Positions 20,110-31,700 of a DNA stretch of 64,000 nt are shown here, in pieces. The position numbers were made by a program, and so were the translations under genes. Below the pieces are notes generated by a model that saw only the letters and a program-made list of their open reading frames with translations, made no database searches and had not been told where the DNA came from. Positions within the stretch are counted from its first letter, which is position 1. Each line of letters starts with the position of its first letter. The DNA comes from Dipteris shenzhenensis (taxonomy: Eukaryota; Polypodiophyta; Polypodiopsida; Gleicheniales): NCBI GenBank assembly GCA_047967505.1, contig CM106540.1, one strand, 5' to 3'.

Positions 20110-22766
20110 GGAAGTGGAAGTGAGTAGGCCTCCCTCGTCATGAGACTTCAACTACAAAGCAGTCTTGATGTGGACGATGCATGACTTCCCAGGCTATGGC
20201 GAGTGTTCAGGTAAGCATTGCACTTCTAATTATGAGTAGGCAAAGGATGTGGCACCCTAAACCCACCTTCAACTCTTAATTGTGTCTATTGTTCAAGTCT
20301 CACTACATCGGGTTATCATGCATGTCGTGTTTGTGGTCCTTCGCTTGTTGCCTCACAGGCAGACGCATTGAATAAGGTCATCTATGAGAATCACCATCGA
20401 TTTCTCCCACGTGATCATCCTAGATATGTTGCCCCTTGGAATGAAGTCCTCCCACAATCACTCATTGTGGGAGATTGGATGAGAATTTGGGACAGTTCCA
20501 CGACTCCACCACTTGGCATGAGCCGGTAAAGGTTTGTAACTATTGTGTGTTATGTGGGCTGGAAATAAAGATTGCCCGCTAACACCAGCTTTTATTTAGA
20601 TACTCCATCTTTTATCGTTTACCATATTGGTCCCACCTCAAGATCAATCACCTGCTTGATCCCAACATTTGAATGGGACACGAGATTCCACAGGCATAAG
20701 GGAGGATCTACGTACCACAGGGAGGATGCATGAAGCTTGGCCACAAGAGAGACTAAATGGGCATGTTTTCTTACCTCGTGCACCGTGGAGGTTATCAAAG
20801 CTAGAGATGGTGGCAGTGAAGCGCACTATTACTACAATTCGTACTCCCACTGGATGCATGAGGTGTTTGAAGGGGGCCTTTACAAAGAGCAAGAAAAGAG
20901 GTGTAGAGCAATTATATGGCTTGAAATCTCATGATTGGCACAAGATGCTCCAAGTAGGTATTTTATGTGCATAATATCTTTTTCCTTTCAAATTTGTGAG
21001 TGAATTAGAAGCAACTAATCAACCATTCCTCATGTGTTCAATTCATACTACCTACTAGCATTTCTCGTAGTGCATTGAAGGACGTGAAGGATTGTATTTA
21101 CAAGATGGGCGAGCTTGTGAGGTACTTTACATGATACAAAATGTGATGCATATAAATGCTCCATGCAAGGTGTTCATATTGCTAATATGGTGTACTTTTT
21201 CATTTCTAGGTATGTGAGCTCAAAGGAAATAGATCCCACCACGCTTGAGAATGCTCGAGTTATGTCAGTAGAGGTGGTTTGTTTAGTGGAGGTGACATTT
21301 CCACGTTCTATTCTCACAAGCCAACTACATCTCATAGAGCATTTGGTGGATGAGATTGCTATATGCAGTACTATACATGCACGATGGTTGTTCTTCCTCG
21401 AGCACTTCATGAAGACCTTGAAGGGTTTCGTGAGACAAAATTCAAGACCCGAAGGTAGCATGGCCGAGGGTTGGTTGGTACAAGAGTCACTTTTATATAT
21501 TTTTGAGTTTCTTGTTGATGTGGATAGCTCTCTCCCACGACTATGGAGAGATGATGAAGGACTAAGGATGACCTCTATTGTGCCTCAAGGGAAAGGACAC
21601 AACAAAGTAATAGACATGGAGTTGCTTAATAATATCAACCTCAATTGCGTGCTTAATAGTGATGTGATGAAAAGATGGGTGACAAGATATGAGGATGCAA
21701 AGGCAAGAAGACAAGAAGAAAGGGCCCTCTTTTGTACACACCACGGATCGTGTGCCATACCCTCAGTATCTAAGAGCACTTCCAAAGGATATTCATGTGG
21801 ATTGGCTACTTGATGAAATGCAAAAAGTAGAGAAAGACGAGGGGATGCATATCACAATGGAAGAATGGGGGTATGCTAGGAGATGCATGAGCAAGGTCGG
21901 TATATAGAATGTTATGCATAAGTTAGGAGCTTTCAATAATTTAGATTGCTTATTTAATTGATTTTGTCTTGGTGTAGTGCACTATGTTCAATGCTATATG
22001 GTGTGAGGGCAAGCATTTTCAAACACAACGAATTGATGATAAGAGAAACACACAAGATTACAGCATCATTGCTAGCTTTGAGGGAGCCAATGGAGCCATG
22101 GATGATTATTGTGGCATAATCCAAGATATATTATTAAGCTTGACTTTCGATGCTTCTTTGTGTATGTTGTGGATGTAAAGTGGTTTAAGGATGTGGTGGA
22201 AAAAGGCCCTAATGCAATAATCAAATGCCATGCAAGTGGCTTTGTAACTATTAACTCCACAAATTTTTGGCAAAGTAAGAAGGACACACTAGTACTACCG
22301 CAACAATGTGAACAGGTACTGTACACACATATAAAAATACTCACTTTTAAATATTTGATACCTTCAATGCAAGGAAAATAACATGATTGTATTTGTGTTT
22401 GAATTAGGTCTTCTATCAACCAATGGTGGATAATAATAGATGGTGGCATGTCATACCTATTATGCCACGTTCCAAAGTGATGTATAGTACATTTACTAAT
22501 ATGGAGCGTATGGAGGATGATCATGGCCATGGAGGTGATGATGACTGTGATACGAGAGAAGAGGATGATCATGAGATAGGAGATACAGATATTGAGGCCA
22601 TTACCCGTGAGGACGAGCCTACCATTGGTGATGCTAATTTTGATGAGCACATGAGTAGCACAAGTAGTAGTGGGTTGAATGTATTTGTAGATCTTAACAC
22701 TTGTTTGGATTTTGAAGTAGATAGTTTGGTAAGGGTTGATCTCATTGAGGATGAGATTGAACCGTA
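20110..22766 (+). pseudogene. CACTA tnp2 transposase relic
   Basis: The first recognisable exon ends with LMWTMHDFPGYGECSG at 20164-20210, the end of the transposase_21 domain, followed by a perfect donor (TTCAG|GTAAGC). The 216-codon frame at 21163-21813 is DUF4218: FPRSILTSQLHLIEHLVDE, the core FMKTLKGFVRQ and RPEGSMAEG. DUF4216 follows in pieces: TQDYSIIA at about 22046, YVVDVKWFKDV at about 22165 and NNRWWHVIPI at about 22430. The tail (22500-22766) is very acidic. Stops and frame changes between the pieces mean it is inactive, although some gaps could be introns. The protein would have catalysed excision at the CACTA ends. Confidence 0.8.
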
Positions 22767-22989
22767 GCCCATCATTGATATTGGCAAAACTATTTTACAT
22801 ATTGTCTCATTCTCCTCACCTCACTTAATTTTTATATATGTGGGTTTGCAAAAAAGCATTGATGTTTTTGTTAAAATTATGTGCTTTGGTAATTAGAACC
22901 ACATGAATCCAGTCAATTTATCAAGAAAGCTCTTTGGCCATAGCCATAGCTTGGCGTCTCATGCTTTCTTCTTTTAGCTCTTACCCTTG

Positions 22990-23022
22990 CTCACATATAT
23001 ATATGTATATATATTATATTTG
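22990..23022 (+). promoter_or_regulatory. TATA-rich upstream region of STIG1-like gene
   Basis: CACATATATATATGTATA and TATATTATATTTG lie 25-55 bp before the ATG at 23045. This suits a TATA element with a very short leader, but simple AT repeats are common here. Confidence 0.35.
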
Positions 23023-23044
23023 ATTTAGCTTTCCACCCCCATCT

Positions 23045-23601
23045 ATGGCTTCTTGCTTACGTGCTTGCATGGATTCCCATCTGTATCTGCTCATGTTGCT
23101 TCTGTTTGCACTTTCTTGGTCGCCTACCTTTAGAGCTACCTTGAAATTAGTTGAGAATGGTCTGCATGGAGATGCAAAAAAACTTCTCCCTATTGAGAAG
23201 GTGCGGGAGCAGATGGGTGAGGCGTTGCTAATTGTAGACAACAGCTGAATGCACCCACCCTATTCCGTGGTTCGAAATGTGGAGATCTCAAAGATAAAAA
23301 TGATGGGTTTAGAACAACAAAGAACGGCACGCCGTGCATTGGCAAATGTCGCTCGTTCAATGCTACTGTCTGCAAAGACACTAGTCACCGACCGCTCAGA
23401 TCAACATGTTGTGGTGGAGCCTGTGTAGATGTGTACAATGACTCAACAAATTGCAGAGCTTGCCGCAGGCCAGGCAGATTGACAGAAGTTTGTGGTGATG
23501 GTCGTTGCACTGATCTGAGCAGAGACTCTGGGAATTGTGGTAAGTGTGGGAAAACCTACTCAGAGAATGCCTGCCAATTTGGAATCGATGGTTACTACTA
23601 G
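23045..23601 (+). CDS. STIG1-like cysteine-rich secreted protein, frame interrupted
   Basis: The ATG at 23045 opens a frame with a classical signal peptide (HLYLLMLLLFALSW), ending in TGA at 23246-23248. A second frame, overlapping from about 23215 and ending TAG at 23599-23601, carries a dense Cys domain: GSKCGDL, CIGKCRSF, STCCGGACVDV, NSTNC-like NDSTNCRAC, SGNCGKCGKTYSENAC. CCGGxCVD and NCGxCGxxC are the hallmarks of STIG1 family proteins, small secreted plant proteins best known from stigma exudate and pollen tube signalling. The two frames are joined by one shift; removing 44 bases (GTGCGG ... ACAACAG) would also restore the frame but would be unusually short for a plant intron. So it is either a frameshifted pseudogene or a gene with a tiny intron. 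A TATA-rich stretch lies 30-55 bp upstream. Confidence 0.75.
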
Positions 23602-24164
23602 CTTTAATCGTCGTAAACTAAATGTGATCTCGAGATCGGATTGGCTATGGTGAAGGTGGGATTGTTGCTATAATCAAAAATATATTTCTTTGTGGTATTT
23701 GCATGGTGCTAGCCTCCAAGCTCAAATTCAAAGGCCACCACTTCTTCTTCCACCGGCCCACTATGATTGACTCACACCGAGCTTGTACATTTTGAATTAG
23801 TGATCCGTAACTTGAAACAAGCACAGAGGATTCTCTGCATGCTAAAAGTGAAAGATGTTATCTTGTAAATGCTGTAACTATTTCCTCAGTTCTCTTGAGC
23901 ATAGTTTGAACCCAATTCCTTCCATTGTATGTGGTTGGCATCGTTAATGTTGGATCTCCTCCAACAAAGTACATCATTGTCTACTCTCGTTTTCGGGATC
24001 TCGATTTGCATTTGCATGCAAGTTTTAAACTTGTGTAAAATTTTAATCTATTGGCGGCTTGCAAGTCAATATAGGGAATCATTAGCAAATTTCTCCATAT
24101 AGGAAAATTTTCCTACATAGTGAAATTCATTAGTAATTCCCTACATAGTCTAACTAGGAAATGT
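23602..24164. other. Downstream region of STIG1-like gene, no further gene
   Basis: Probably the 3' untranslated and flanking sequence of the STIG1-like gene. No other coding frame is evident. The last part is AT-rich and leads into an inverted repeat. Confidence 0.5.
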
Positions 24165-24279
24165 TCCCTAGTTTGTCTTACAAAGAAAAAGAGTATTCTC
24201 TATATCATTTACTAGACTATAACTAGGAAGTGTGCAAATGATATAGAGAATCCTCTTTTTCTTTGTAAGACAACTAGGA
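24165..24279. repeat. Near-perfect inverted repeat (about 42-bp arms)
   Basis: The left arm 24165-24210 (TTTGTCTTACAAAGAAAAAG ... TATATCATTT) is the reverse complement of 24236-24279 (AAATGATATAGAGAAT ... CTTTGTAAGACAACTA) except for one mismatch and one single-base gap. The loop is 25 bp. It could be a fold-back MITE remnant or a hairpin RNA source. Confidence 0.9.
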
Positions 24280-24689
24280 AATGCTCCATTTTTCATAGTT
24301 TGTAAACTTCTTGGTTATATGAACTAGTAAACAATATAGAGAATCTTCTATTTCCCTATATAGGGAAAATGCGAAATAAAAGATTTTCTCTAAGTTCTAT
24401 CATTAAAAAAATGAAGCACTCATGTTTGACATTTTTTTATGCAGTAATTTGAACTTTAAAAGTACCTAGAGCAATAAGCAATTGTTACTATCATTACCTT
24501 AAATCGGGTTATCTAAATTAAGATTCAACAAAAGCTTAAAAAATATTATGGAGTTCTCTTTAATATTTGTACAATTAATAAGAAGGTAAAAAGTCCATTG
24601 GTTATTACAATATTCAAAAGAAAAAGCAAAAAACTTCTATTATAAGAAATATAAGACAACCAAAGTGAGCTAAAAGAGCTCTACATAAC

Positions 24690-27110
24690 ATCTTTGAAGA
24701 CTTATTTGATCAAGCTAAATGTCATATCGCAATCTCTATATCTTCTAAACTAAGCACATCAGATTTTTCCATGAATCTAACTTTTTGACTTTTAATAAGC
24801 CAATGCACAATGTCCCTTATCATAATGTTACTGGCTGGTTTCTTGATGTCTGTAGAGTACTATTTGAAGCTACTCTCTATCTTTTTAAGCTTCACATATG
24901 TACTTTTTAAGAAAAAGTACATATCATGAATTGTGTGGACTCCCATGTATTTCAAAAGTATCGTCTCCATATTTTCATTTGAAATGTCATCCACCTAAGG
25001 GTATAGTAACAAAACAAGTCACAATATATTAACAAATTCAAAGCAAATGATTTAAATAATCAAGCCTAATGTAAAAGGCTATTACATACTCTTTTATACT
25101 CGCTTGAAATCGTAGTCACCTCCATGTCTGAAAAAAATTGAGATTAAAATCAAGGTATAAAGACATCAAATCATAGAAAATAAATTCTAAATATAAGAAT
25201 ACCTTGCATCTCTTTCCTTGGGATTTATCACTTCTTTGCACGCTCTTTTGTTCTAAGTGATCTCTCATTTTTTCACTCACCTATGAATGATAAACAACAA
25301 ATAGTGTTAATGCCATCGGAAAGAATTATGTAAAGAATACAAGCATACAAAGTACTTGCTTTACTTTTAAAGGGTATTGCATAAACGAAAACTTTTACCT
25401 TTCTCTTTCGTTCACTTTTTCTAGACATTTCATTCGTAGAATTAATCACATTCGATACTGGATCCTTAAAATATGACAAAATTAAATTAAAACTTGTCTA
25501 AAAAGAAGATGCTGATAGATGTGACATTAGTTTAAAAATACACAATTGAATCAAAGAAAATAGCTTCAATCATAAGCATATCTAAAAGATAAAGGCAATT
25601 CATACCTTATATTCATCTATAGTGATGTCACCATGAAGCATCTTAGAAAATGTCATCTCATTTATATTAGCATTCGCTTAACCAATAAGAATCCTTATAT
25701 AAAATATTCAAGATAGATGAATTGTGAATAACTGAATGGTTAATAATACTTTTTCAAAATAGAAGACAACTCATGATTAAAACTTACACACCTGATCAGA
25801 GTGATAATACTCAAACCCTTCGAATCTCTTCGCCATGAACCTATCTATCTACACAAAAGAACATATGATTGAGTTAAAGAAAACATTTTGTATTATTCAA
25901 AAAATAAAAAGGATATCTTATATTGGAAATGCTTCACATCCTTATCCATAAAATTCTCCTCCAATAGAAACTGAATTTCCAATAGACTGCCAAGGAATTA
26001 AATAATCTAAGTACAATGACACATAAATTATGCAAATAAGTATAATTTTTTACTAAAAGTAGAGAACCATTCAAGGTATTAATATAAACATATCTTCTCT
26101 GAAATTGGATTACATGGAGACTCATCAATACAAGGAGTAGTTGCTTGAGGCTCCATATTTCTCTACAAAGTTTCAAATAAACATACAGAATTTTATTAAA
26201 CTCTTATGTATCATTTTGAAATCCAAAGGAATGAGAACTTAATTCAATTGGTATACGATATTCTTAATTTTTCTTCAAAAAACATATCTTTGAAATGCTT
26301 CAACAACCTCAGATGTTGAATATACTTGTTCATAAAATTCTCCTCTAATAGAAATAGAATCTCCAATAGACTGCCAAAGAGTTAAATAATCCAAGTAAGA
26401 AGTGACACAAATTATGCAAATAAATACAAATTTTGACTTCATGCTAGAGAACCATTAAATGTATTGAACATATCTTTTCTGAAATCGAATTATGTGGAGA
26501 CTTGTCAATATAAGGAGTAGTTGCTTCAGGCTCCAGATTTATTTGAACTTTGCTCATTTCATCCTTTGAAACACAATAGAATACATTGATTAGATCATAT
26601 CTATATTACAAATATACAGTTTTATAAAATATCACATGATTGAAAGGCCAACTCACATTATTTACAAGGGTTCTCTTCTTCGAGTATTTCCTACTAGACT
26701 ACTTTGAGGAGATCCACCACCTATATATATCTTCCTCTCTCCAACTATATTTAACTCCACTAAACTTTAGAGGCACTATCTCATGATGACACTCATCGAT
26801 GATGCCTTTAATGTGTTAGTGTTCTTCCTTTTTATGTCATAGATCTGTAACAATCTCTATTCCCTTGAACCACCTTCATACACGATGGTAGTTTTCTAAC
26901 AATAGAGAATGTTGGTCTCTAAAGAACTTTTCTAGGAACTCTTTCCCATAAAGCTTGTTCTTTCATTTTGGGTCGTTTAAACACCTCATCATACATAGGT
27001 GTAAAACTTGCCCCTGAGATCAGAGCAATAGAAACTTGAGATTTATCTTGCAAAGAGAGATGCTCCTTATTCTCTTTGAAGGACACATCCTTTGATGCAT
27101 CTGTTAGATA
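24690..27110 (-). pseudogene. Unidentified multi-exon gene relic, minus strand
   Basis: A chain of short open stretches bordered by splice-like sites reads on the minus strand. From 5' to 3': a first block (about 27105-26650: ALISGASFTPMYDEVF, then GKEFLEKFFRDQHSLLL, KGIIDECHHEIVPLKFSG, SWREEDIYRWWISSK); 26573-26475 (EATTPYIDKSP); 26385-26280 (GEFYEQVYSTSEVVEAFQ); 26165-26095; 25985-25925; 25850-25795 (IDRFMAKRFEGFEYYHSDQ then GTGTG); 25680-25607 (MTFSKMLHGDITIDEYK then GTATG); 25465-25398 (NSTNEMSRKSERKRK then GTAAAA); 25280-25201; 25135-25090; 24993-24700 (LLKYMGVHTIHDMYFFLKS ... KPASNIMIRDIVHWLI). Exons 26573-26280 look duplicated as 26165-25925. In the first block all four stops fit C-to-T changes. 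I do not recognise the family. Confidence 0.55.
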
Positions 27111-27586
27111 TCAATGCTCCACTCTCGTGTAATTACGCAGGAACCAGCTAACTCTACTTGTAAGCCCCCCATATGAGGGGAAGGCATTTGAGTAGCTCAG
27201 TTATCCGGTAGGTCCTAGTTTGGATACCAAATGGGGGCCATGTGTGGCCTAATGGCTGGGCGGCTTCAAATAGAGTTGGCACACTGCCAACTAGGCTACA
27301 TGCAAGTGCGGGAAGGCATCCCATGACTGACCGCCGCACTAAGGGTAAACAGAGCATTTCCCGAGGTAGCCCACTCTCTGATTGCGAGGCCCGTTTGGAG
27401 CCCCAGATGATCCCGAATGGCTGTGGGCCGAACGGGAGCCATAGGTGAGTTGCTCTATTCTGCGCCACGGTTCTATCATGTGGTCGATGGCCTATTTTGG
27501 GTTCTTTTCATTTTTGAATTTCAGCATTAGAAAATAACAATATATTGCTTCTCATTTATTGAATACCACAATTTAATAGTGGTATA
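27111..27586. other. GC-richer spacer without gene
   Basis: A locally GC-rich stretch (27160-27480) with open frames on both strands but no recognisable motif. A tRNA-like box A (TAGCTCAGTT) at 27193 is not followed by a properly placed box B. It separates two minus-strand gene relics. Confidence 0.4.
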
Positions 27587-28349
27587 TTACCCGAAGAGCA
27601 GGAAATTAAATTCAATGACTTTCGCACTTAGGCTGTCTCTCCTTTTCTTGCATTCTGTTGAAGCCCACATATGTCTCGGATTGGGATGATTGTGCATTGC
27701 TTTTGCTCTATGTTCAACCACTGGAGCCACGTTGGTCCTTCTGATTGACAACATCTTTGACATTGTGCGCCCAAGCCATTTCTCCTTTGTTTCAGGGGAC
27801 ACCAACATAGCTAATGTCGCCCTCTTTGCAGCTAGTTGATCTAAGCTATGCACCCCTTTCATTTTCTGTAGGCCATTTCTCAGGTTAGAGAGCATCGACT
27901 CTTGGGCGTGCATCTCCCGAGGTGTTGGTAGGATTGTTACTCTACGAACTTTAGGGTGCAAGCTAAAGCTTGTGAAGACTCGAGACTGGTAATCACTTGA
28001 ATGGCCTGATGATGCTGCCTCGAATGCTCCCACCAATCGTGACACCACAGCTCGTGTTCTTTGCTCCAATGGCAATGATTGAATGCGTGCATCTGCAGCC
28101 GCTTCTTGCTACTGGTTTGCAAGGAGTCTTCTTTGTTCTTATTGTTTCTCCCTTCACAGATGTTGCAAAAGTATCTTTCATTGCCGATTCAATAATGTGC
28201 CAGCACTTTCCTCGACCCGCACTCTGTTCCTTGTGCCTTGACCTGCTTTTTGGCTTTCCTATCTCGCAGCCTCTATCTTCTTCTCTTGTAATCCATGGCA
28301 AGCTGCATGTTGCCATTGACGCCATGGCCACGATCAGTCCAAAATACAC
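27587..28349 (-). CDS. Hypothetical protein, possible calmodulin-binding-type fragment
   Basis: The minus strand has a basic first part (28349-28110 frame: SLPWITREEDRGCEIGKPKS, RTKKTPCKPVA) and a 160-codon second part (28108-27587). The second part can begin at a splice acceptor (CCAGTAG|CAAGAAGC) and reads EAADARIQSLPLEQRTR, then AVVSRLVGAFEAASS, and ends with TECKKRRDSLSAKVIEF. The RLVGAFEAASS piece resembles the KVKALVGAFETVIS tail of the plant calmodulin-binding domain (PF07839), which binds Ca2+/calmodulin. That likeness is from memory and short. It could be a two-exon gene, a fragment, or another family. Confidence 0.35.
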
Positions 28350-28359
28350 CCAGAGAAGC

Positions 28360-30504
28360 TAGCTGGTGAGGCAAGCAAAGAATAGAAGACAACTTACCCA
28401 AAAGAAGACAATGGCAAACCAAAGTCTGCACAAGGTCACGTCGAGGTGCATATGGGTTGCAGGGCATTTGCAAGGGGGGCAGATTGCAGGTACTTAAATC
28501 TTCCAAGATTTGATGGGCGGGACGTGTGAAAATTCAAAATAGTTGCCGGTTTTCCCCCCTTCGACGATACACATAGCAGAATTGGATATCCCAAAGAAGT
28601 GCAATGTGGCCTAAAATGCTTCAAAAAACAAATAGGCCAAAGGGCACACTATCGGGTTTGATGTCCTTTGGCATCAATGTCCTTTGGCATGCTTATGAGC
28701 CATATAGCAAGCAAGTGCATGGAAAAAGAAACAATTCAAAATTGTAAATAGTGTTGGATTTATTAAAATATCTTTGCACATGCACAAATTGCACTTTTCC
28801 AACTTCTTCCATTTTAGGGTGAATCTAGATACCAATACCAATAACTATCAATGTTTTAATACCACCATGCACTAGTCCTAATAGTTTGGATTCCAAATTT
28901 TTTTGGTTTTCAACAAATCAAAAGAAAGTTATGGAGTGTGCCCTCAAATGGGTATGCATCACTTTAGCACAACATTGGAGGCCCATTAACCCATGCATAA
29001 TGATCTCATTTAGGTGTGTCCTTGGGTTGAGGAGAAGCTCACGTAGTGTATTTTAGAATGATTACTTGGTTGCATATATGTATAGAACAAAATTTTAATG
29101 TTTTTGAATAAATTGCTATATCCTATAGTCTTCAAGATGCATGCTTCACATGCAACATAGCACTTATAATGCTTTAACAGTTTAGTTCCAAATTTTTATT
29201 CCATAATTTTTTGCTCTCATGTTCAAGTTTGGAATGTATACTACAACTTGAAGACAAAGTTTGTCGAATTCCGTTGAGCAATGCATAAGTTATGGATCAT
29301 GCAAGATACCCATATACAGAAAAGTCCCTAAACCTCTGAGCCAAAAATGGCTACACCCAAGCAAACAATGACCCCTTATCAATATGTGCAATTGGCTTTT
29401 GTAGAGTTAGATCTCCAAATCAACATATGGGTATGTGAGCCTCATTTACACTAAATCAAGCCAAGGTATGAGTAGCTATGCAAAGTGTTGCTAAGGTGAT
29501 AGAGGGTACCAACTAATCTATAGTCTACTTTATATTCCCTATACAATGGACTACTAACTCTTTAAATATTCTCCCCCATCCAGGCAAACACTACCTAATA
29601 CATGGTTTACGACTTCATGGCCTAAATGAGGGTGCTCACAAGTCAATTGACCACTGCACTAGAGGAAACAATGCTTTCTTTGGAGTTGATAAATGGACTC
29701 ACCAATAGTGCAAAGCTAAGGAACATGGAATCACAAATCTAACAAGAATGTATAAGAAAATGCTACATGAGGCAATTGCGATTGACAAGAGGATCATGAG
29801 TAGAGAGGGAGTGCAAAAGAGCCTATCAAATAGATAGACCAATAAATTTCAGCACTACTTGTTTTTCCTATAGAAAGTAAGATCATTAAAAGCAGGGCTA
29901 CAAATTGTGGAAGAAGAACATGGATATCGCTATAAAGAGAATGAGACAATGATGAAGTGACATCAACTGCAACCCCAATATTGCACATATCAATCGAATG
30001 CATGGATGATTTTTTCAAGTTAGTTTCGTTAAGAAGCTAAACTTTTATATTGGCGTCGAAAGCTTGTATGCCCTAATAAAATGTTTGAAACATTCGCAAA
30101 GATTTGAAACTTTTACGCAAAAAAAAGTTAAGTTTCACCAAGATCTACATTCTTTCCTTCAAAATTTAAAAGAAAATATATAAGAAAGTACTACATTCTA
30201 CCAATATTATGAAACTTAAAAAATGAGCTCGAAAACTTTTGCCAAGATTTTATATTAATTTATAAGCATAGCTTTGATAAAAAGATCCCTGATCTCGAAT
30301 GTGGTCACAAGAAGGTCATAGGGAAGCTAGACAAACCCAAGGAATCAAAGAGGAATCTTCGAAATTATTGGAAACAAGAAAAGAAGGTGGCCACCAAAAA
30401 AACCAAAGCATTGAGGTAGAAAGAGCCCTTGGTAGAGTTAAGAGAACATCTAGAACAAGAAATAAAGTTTTGGGCAACCTGGATAACCCACAAGTAGGCA
30501 ACTA
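28360..30504. other. Long geneless stretch
   Basis: AT-rich sequence with short frames only. The plus frame near 29585-29830 reads as a short peptide-like block (THQ-type remnant with GITNLTRMYKKML) that may be a decayed coding fragment, unidentified. The 69-codon plus frame at 30299-30505 is highly charged and unrecognised. No repeats of note. Confidence 0.45.
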
Positions 30505-30790
30505 GCCTAGATAAAACTAAAAATCATCACGACTTAAGCAGCATCAATCACATGACAAAAACTCTCATTAATTAGCCGAGAGAAGATTCAATGCGTAGAG
30601 TAGCTCGATATCAGGAAGGAGTCACCGCCACACCACAATGAACCCTTAAAACTCGAAACCTCCAACATTTCATTGGAATGCCACGTAAAAGCCAAGCAAA
30701 GATGAAGCCACATTGAGACTGCATGGCCACCACCCCGCTTGACTATGGTTTCCCGCAATAGGTTATTCCAACATTCCCACATTAAGCTGC
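30505..30790. repeat. Dispersed repeat, copy A
   Basis: CATCAATCACATGACAAAAA, GAGAAGATTCAATGCG, GCTCGATATCAGGA, GAGTCACCGCCAC, CAATGAACCC and GTTATTCCAACA recur in the same order and direction at 32440-32740. The copies are clearly diverged. With gag relics between and beyond them they may be an old LTR or internal repeat of a retroelement. Confidence 0.7.
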
Positions 30791-31441
30791 AAGAACAACA
30801 AATTAATAAGCCAAGATCACCACTCACAGAGAGTTAGGATTTAAAAGATCATTAGATGCTTGTAAATGGACCAAAAAAACTCTCAAGTGCTAAGAAAGCA
30901 AGCACACACCAAGTATCCCTCACTATGGATGGATCGAATTAAAGGAACTGCAGATTACGATGTTAGGGCTACAACTAGTCCATCGATTGTTAAAGCTTCC
31001 ATCAAGGCTAAAATTTAACAGGTGCCTTAACCCTCTCCCTCCTTAACCCTCTCCCTCTAGTTGTCTCACAATACTTTCTATTACTTGACCTCGAAGCAAT
31101 GCCTTGATCAAGATCGGCGAGACCAATAGAAGTGGGACCTATAGCAGCTGATCCACCTACCACATCCAAAGAGCCAAATAAGTGCTAAAGAGCCTGACTA
31201 ATCTATTCATAAAGAGCCAAGATGGCACAAGAAACAAAAACTATCCCACAAAGATACAAGTCACAACAACCATATCGAACACTGACAAAGAGCCAAATCA
31301 ATTCCAAAATGCACTTCAAGTCTCCTAAAAAGCCCAATTTTTTGCATGCTCATATTCATTCGATATAGCTAGGCCTGCAAACTCTTATGTCAATGTAGAC
31401 TTCGTAGCCATGCAATCTTTGTTATCCTTTGTCTCCTTGTA
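30791..31441. other. Geneless stretch
   Basis: No coding frame of note. Contains a small direct repeat (AACCCTCTCCCTCCTT / AACCCTCTCCCTCTAG at about 31030) and recurrent AAAGAGCCAA-type pieces (31165-31300). Confidence 0.5.
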
Positions 31442-31700
31442 CTATGCATCATGAGCTTTCTCAAAACAATATCGTTTAGCAAGTCCTTCCATTCCACCAT
31501 AGTTACACATAGGTCCCTTCTTGTTTTCGCTACTCTTACCATGGCCTTTGGTAAGCAGCGTCTCCATTAACCACACTTGAACAATACATGTTTCTTCACT
31601 TAAGAGCATCAAAACTATATCATGAAATTCAAGAGAATCTAAGCTTATTGTGAGTATGGTAACAAGCTCGACATACCTTGAAGGCAAACTTGACAGTAAG
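31442..31700 (-). pseudogene. Copia gag fragment with degenerate zinc knuckle
   Basis: The minus frame 31687-31442 starts SRYVELVTILTISLDSL, as in the C-terminal part of copia gag, and ends with CNYGGMEGLAKRYC, a CCHC knuckle in which the second Cys and the His are lost. It probably belongs to the same dead element as the gag piece at 32775-32996, from which it is separated by the dispersed repeat at 32440-32740. Confidence 0.5.

Larger units (their letters stand above)
18437..22766. mobile_element. CACTA (En/Spm) transposon relic
   Basis: The block holds a plus-strand tnp2-type transposase with the transposase_21, DUF4218 and DUF4216 order (20110-22520), and a divergent minus-strand gene (18454-19629) that may be the second CACTA product. 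A purine-rich spacer separates them. CACTA ends and 3-bp target duplications were not found, so the true limits are open; the motif array at 17455-17790 may be one end. Confidence 0.7.

Noticed and set aside
27190-27235. Possible tRNA or tRNA-derived SINE (TAGCTCAGTT box A)
   Set aside because: A box B-like GTTTGGATACC lies only about 24 bases downstream, too close, and no cloverleaf with paired acceptor stem can be formed.
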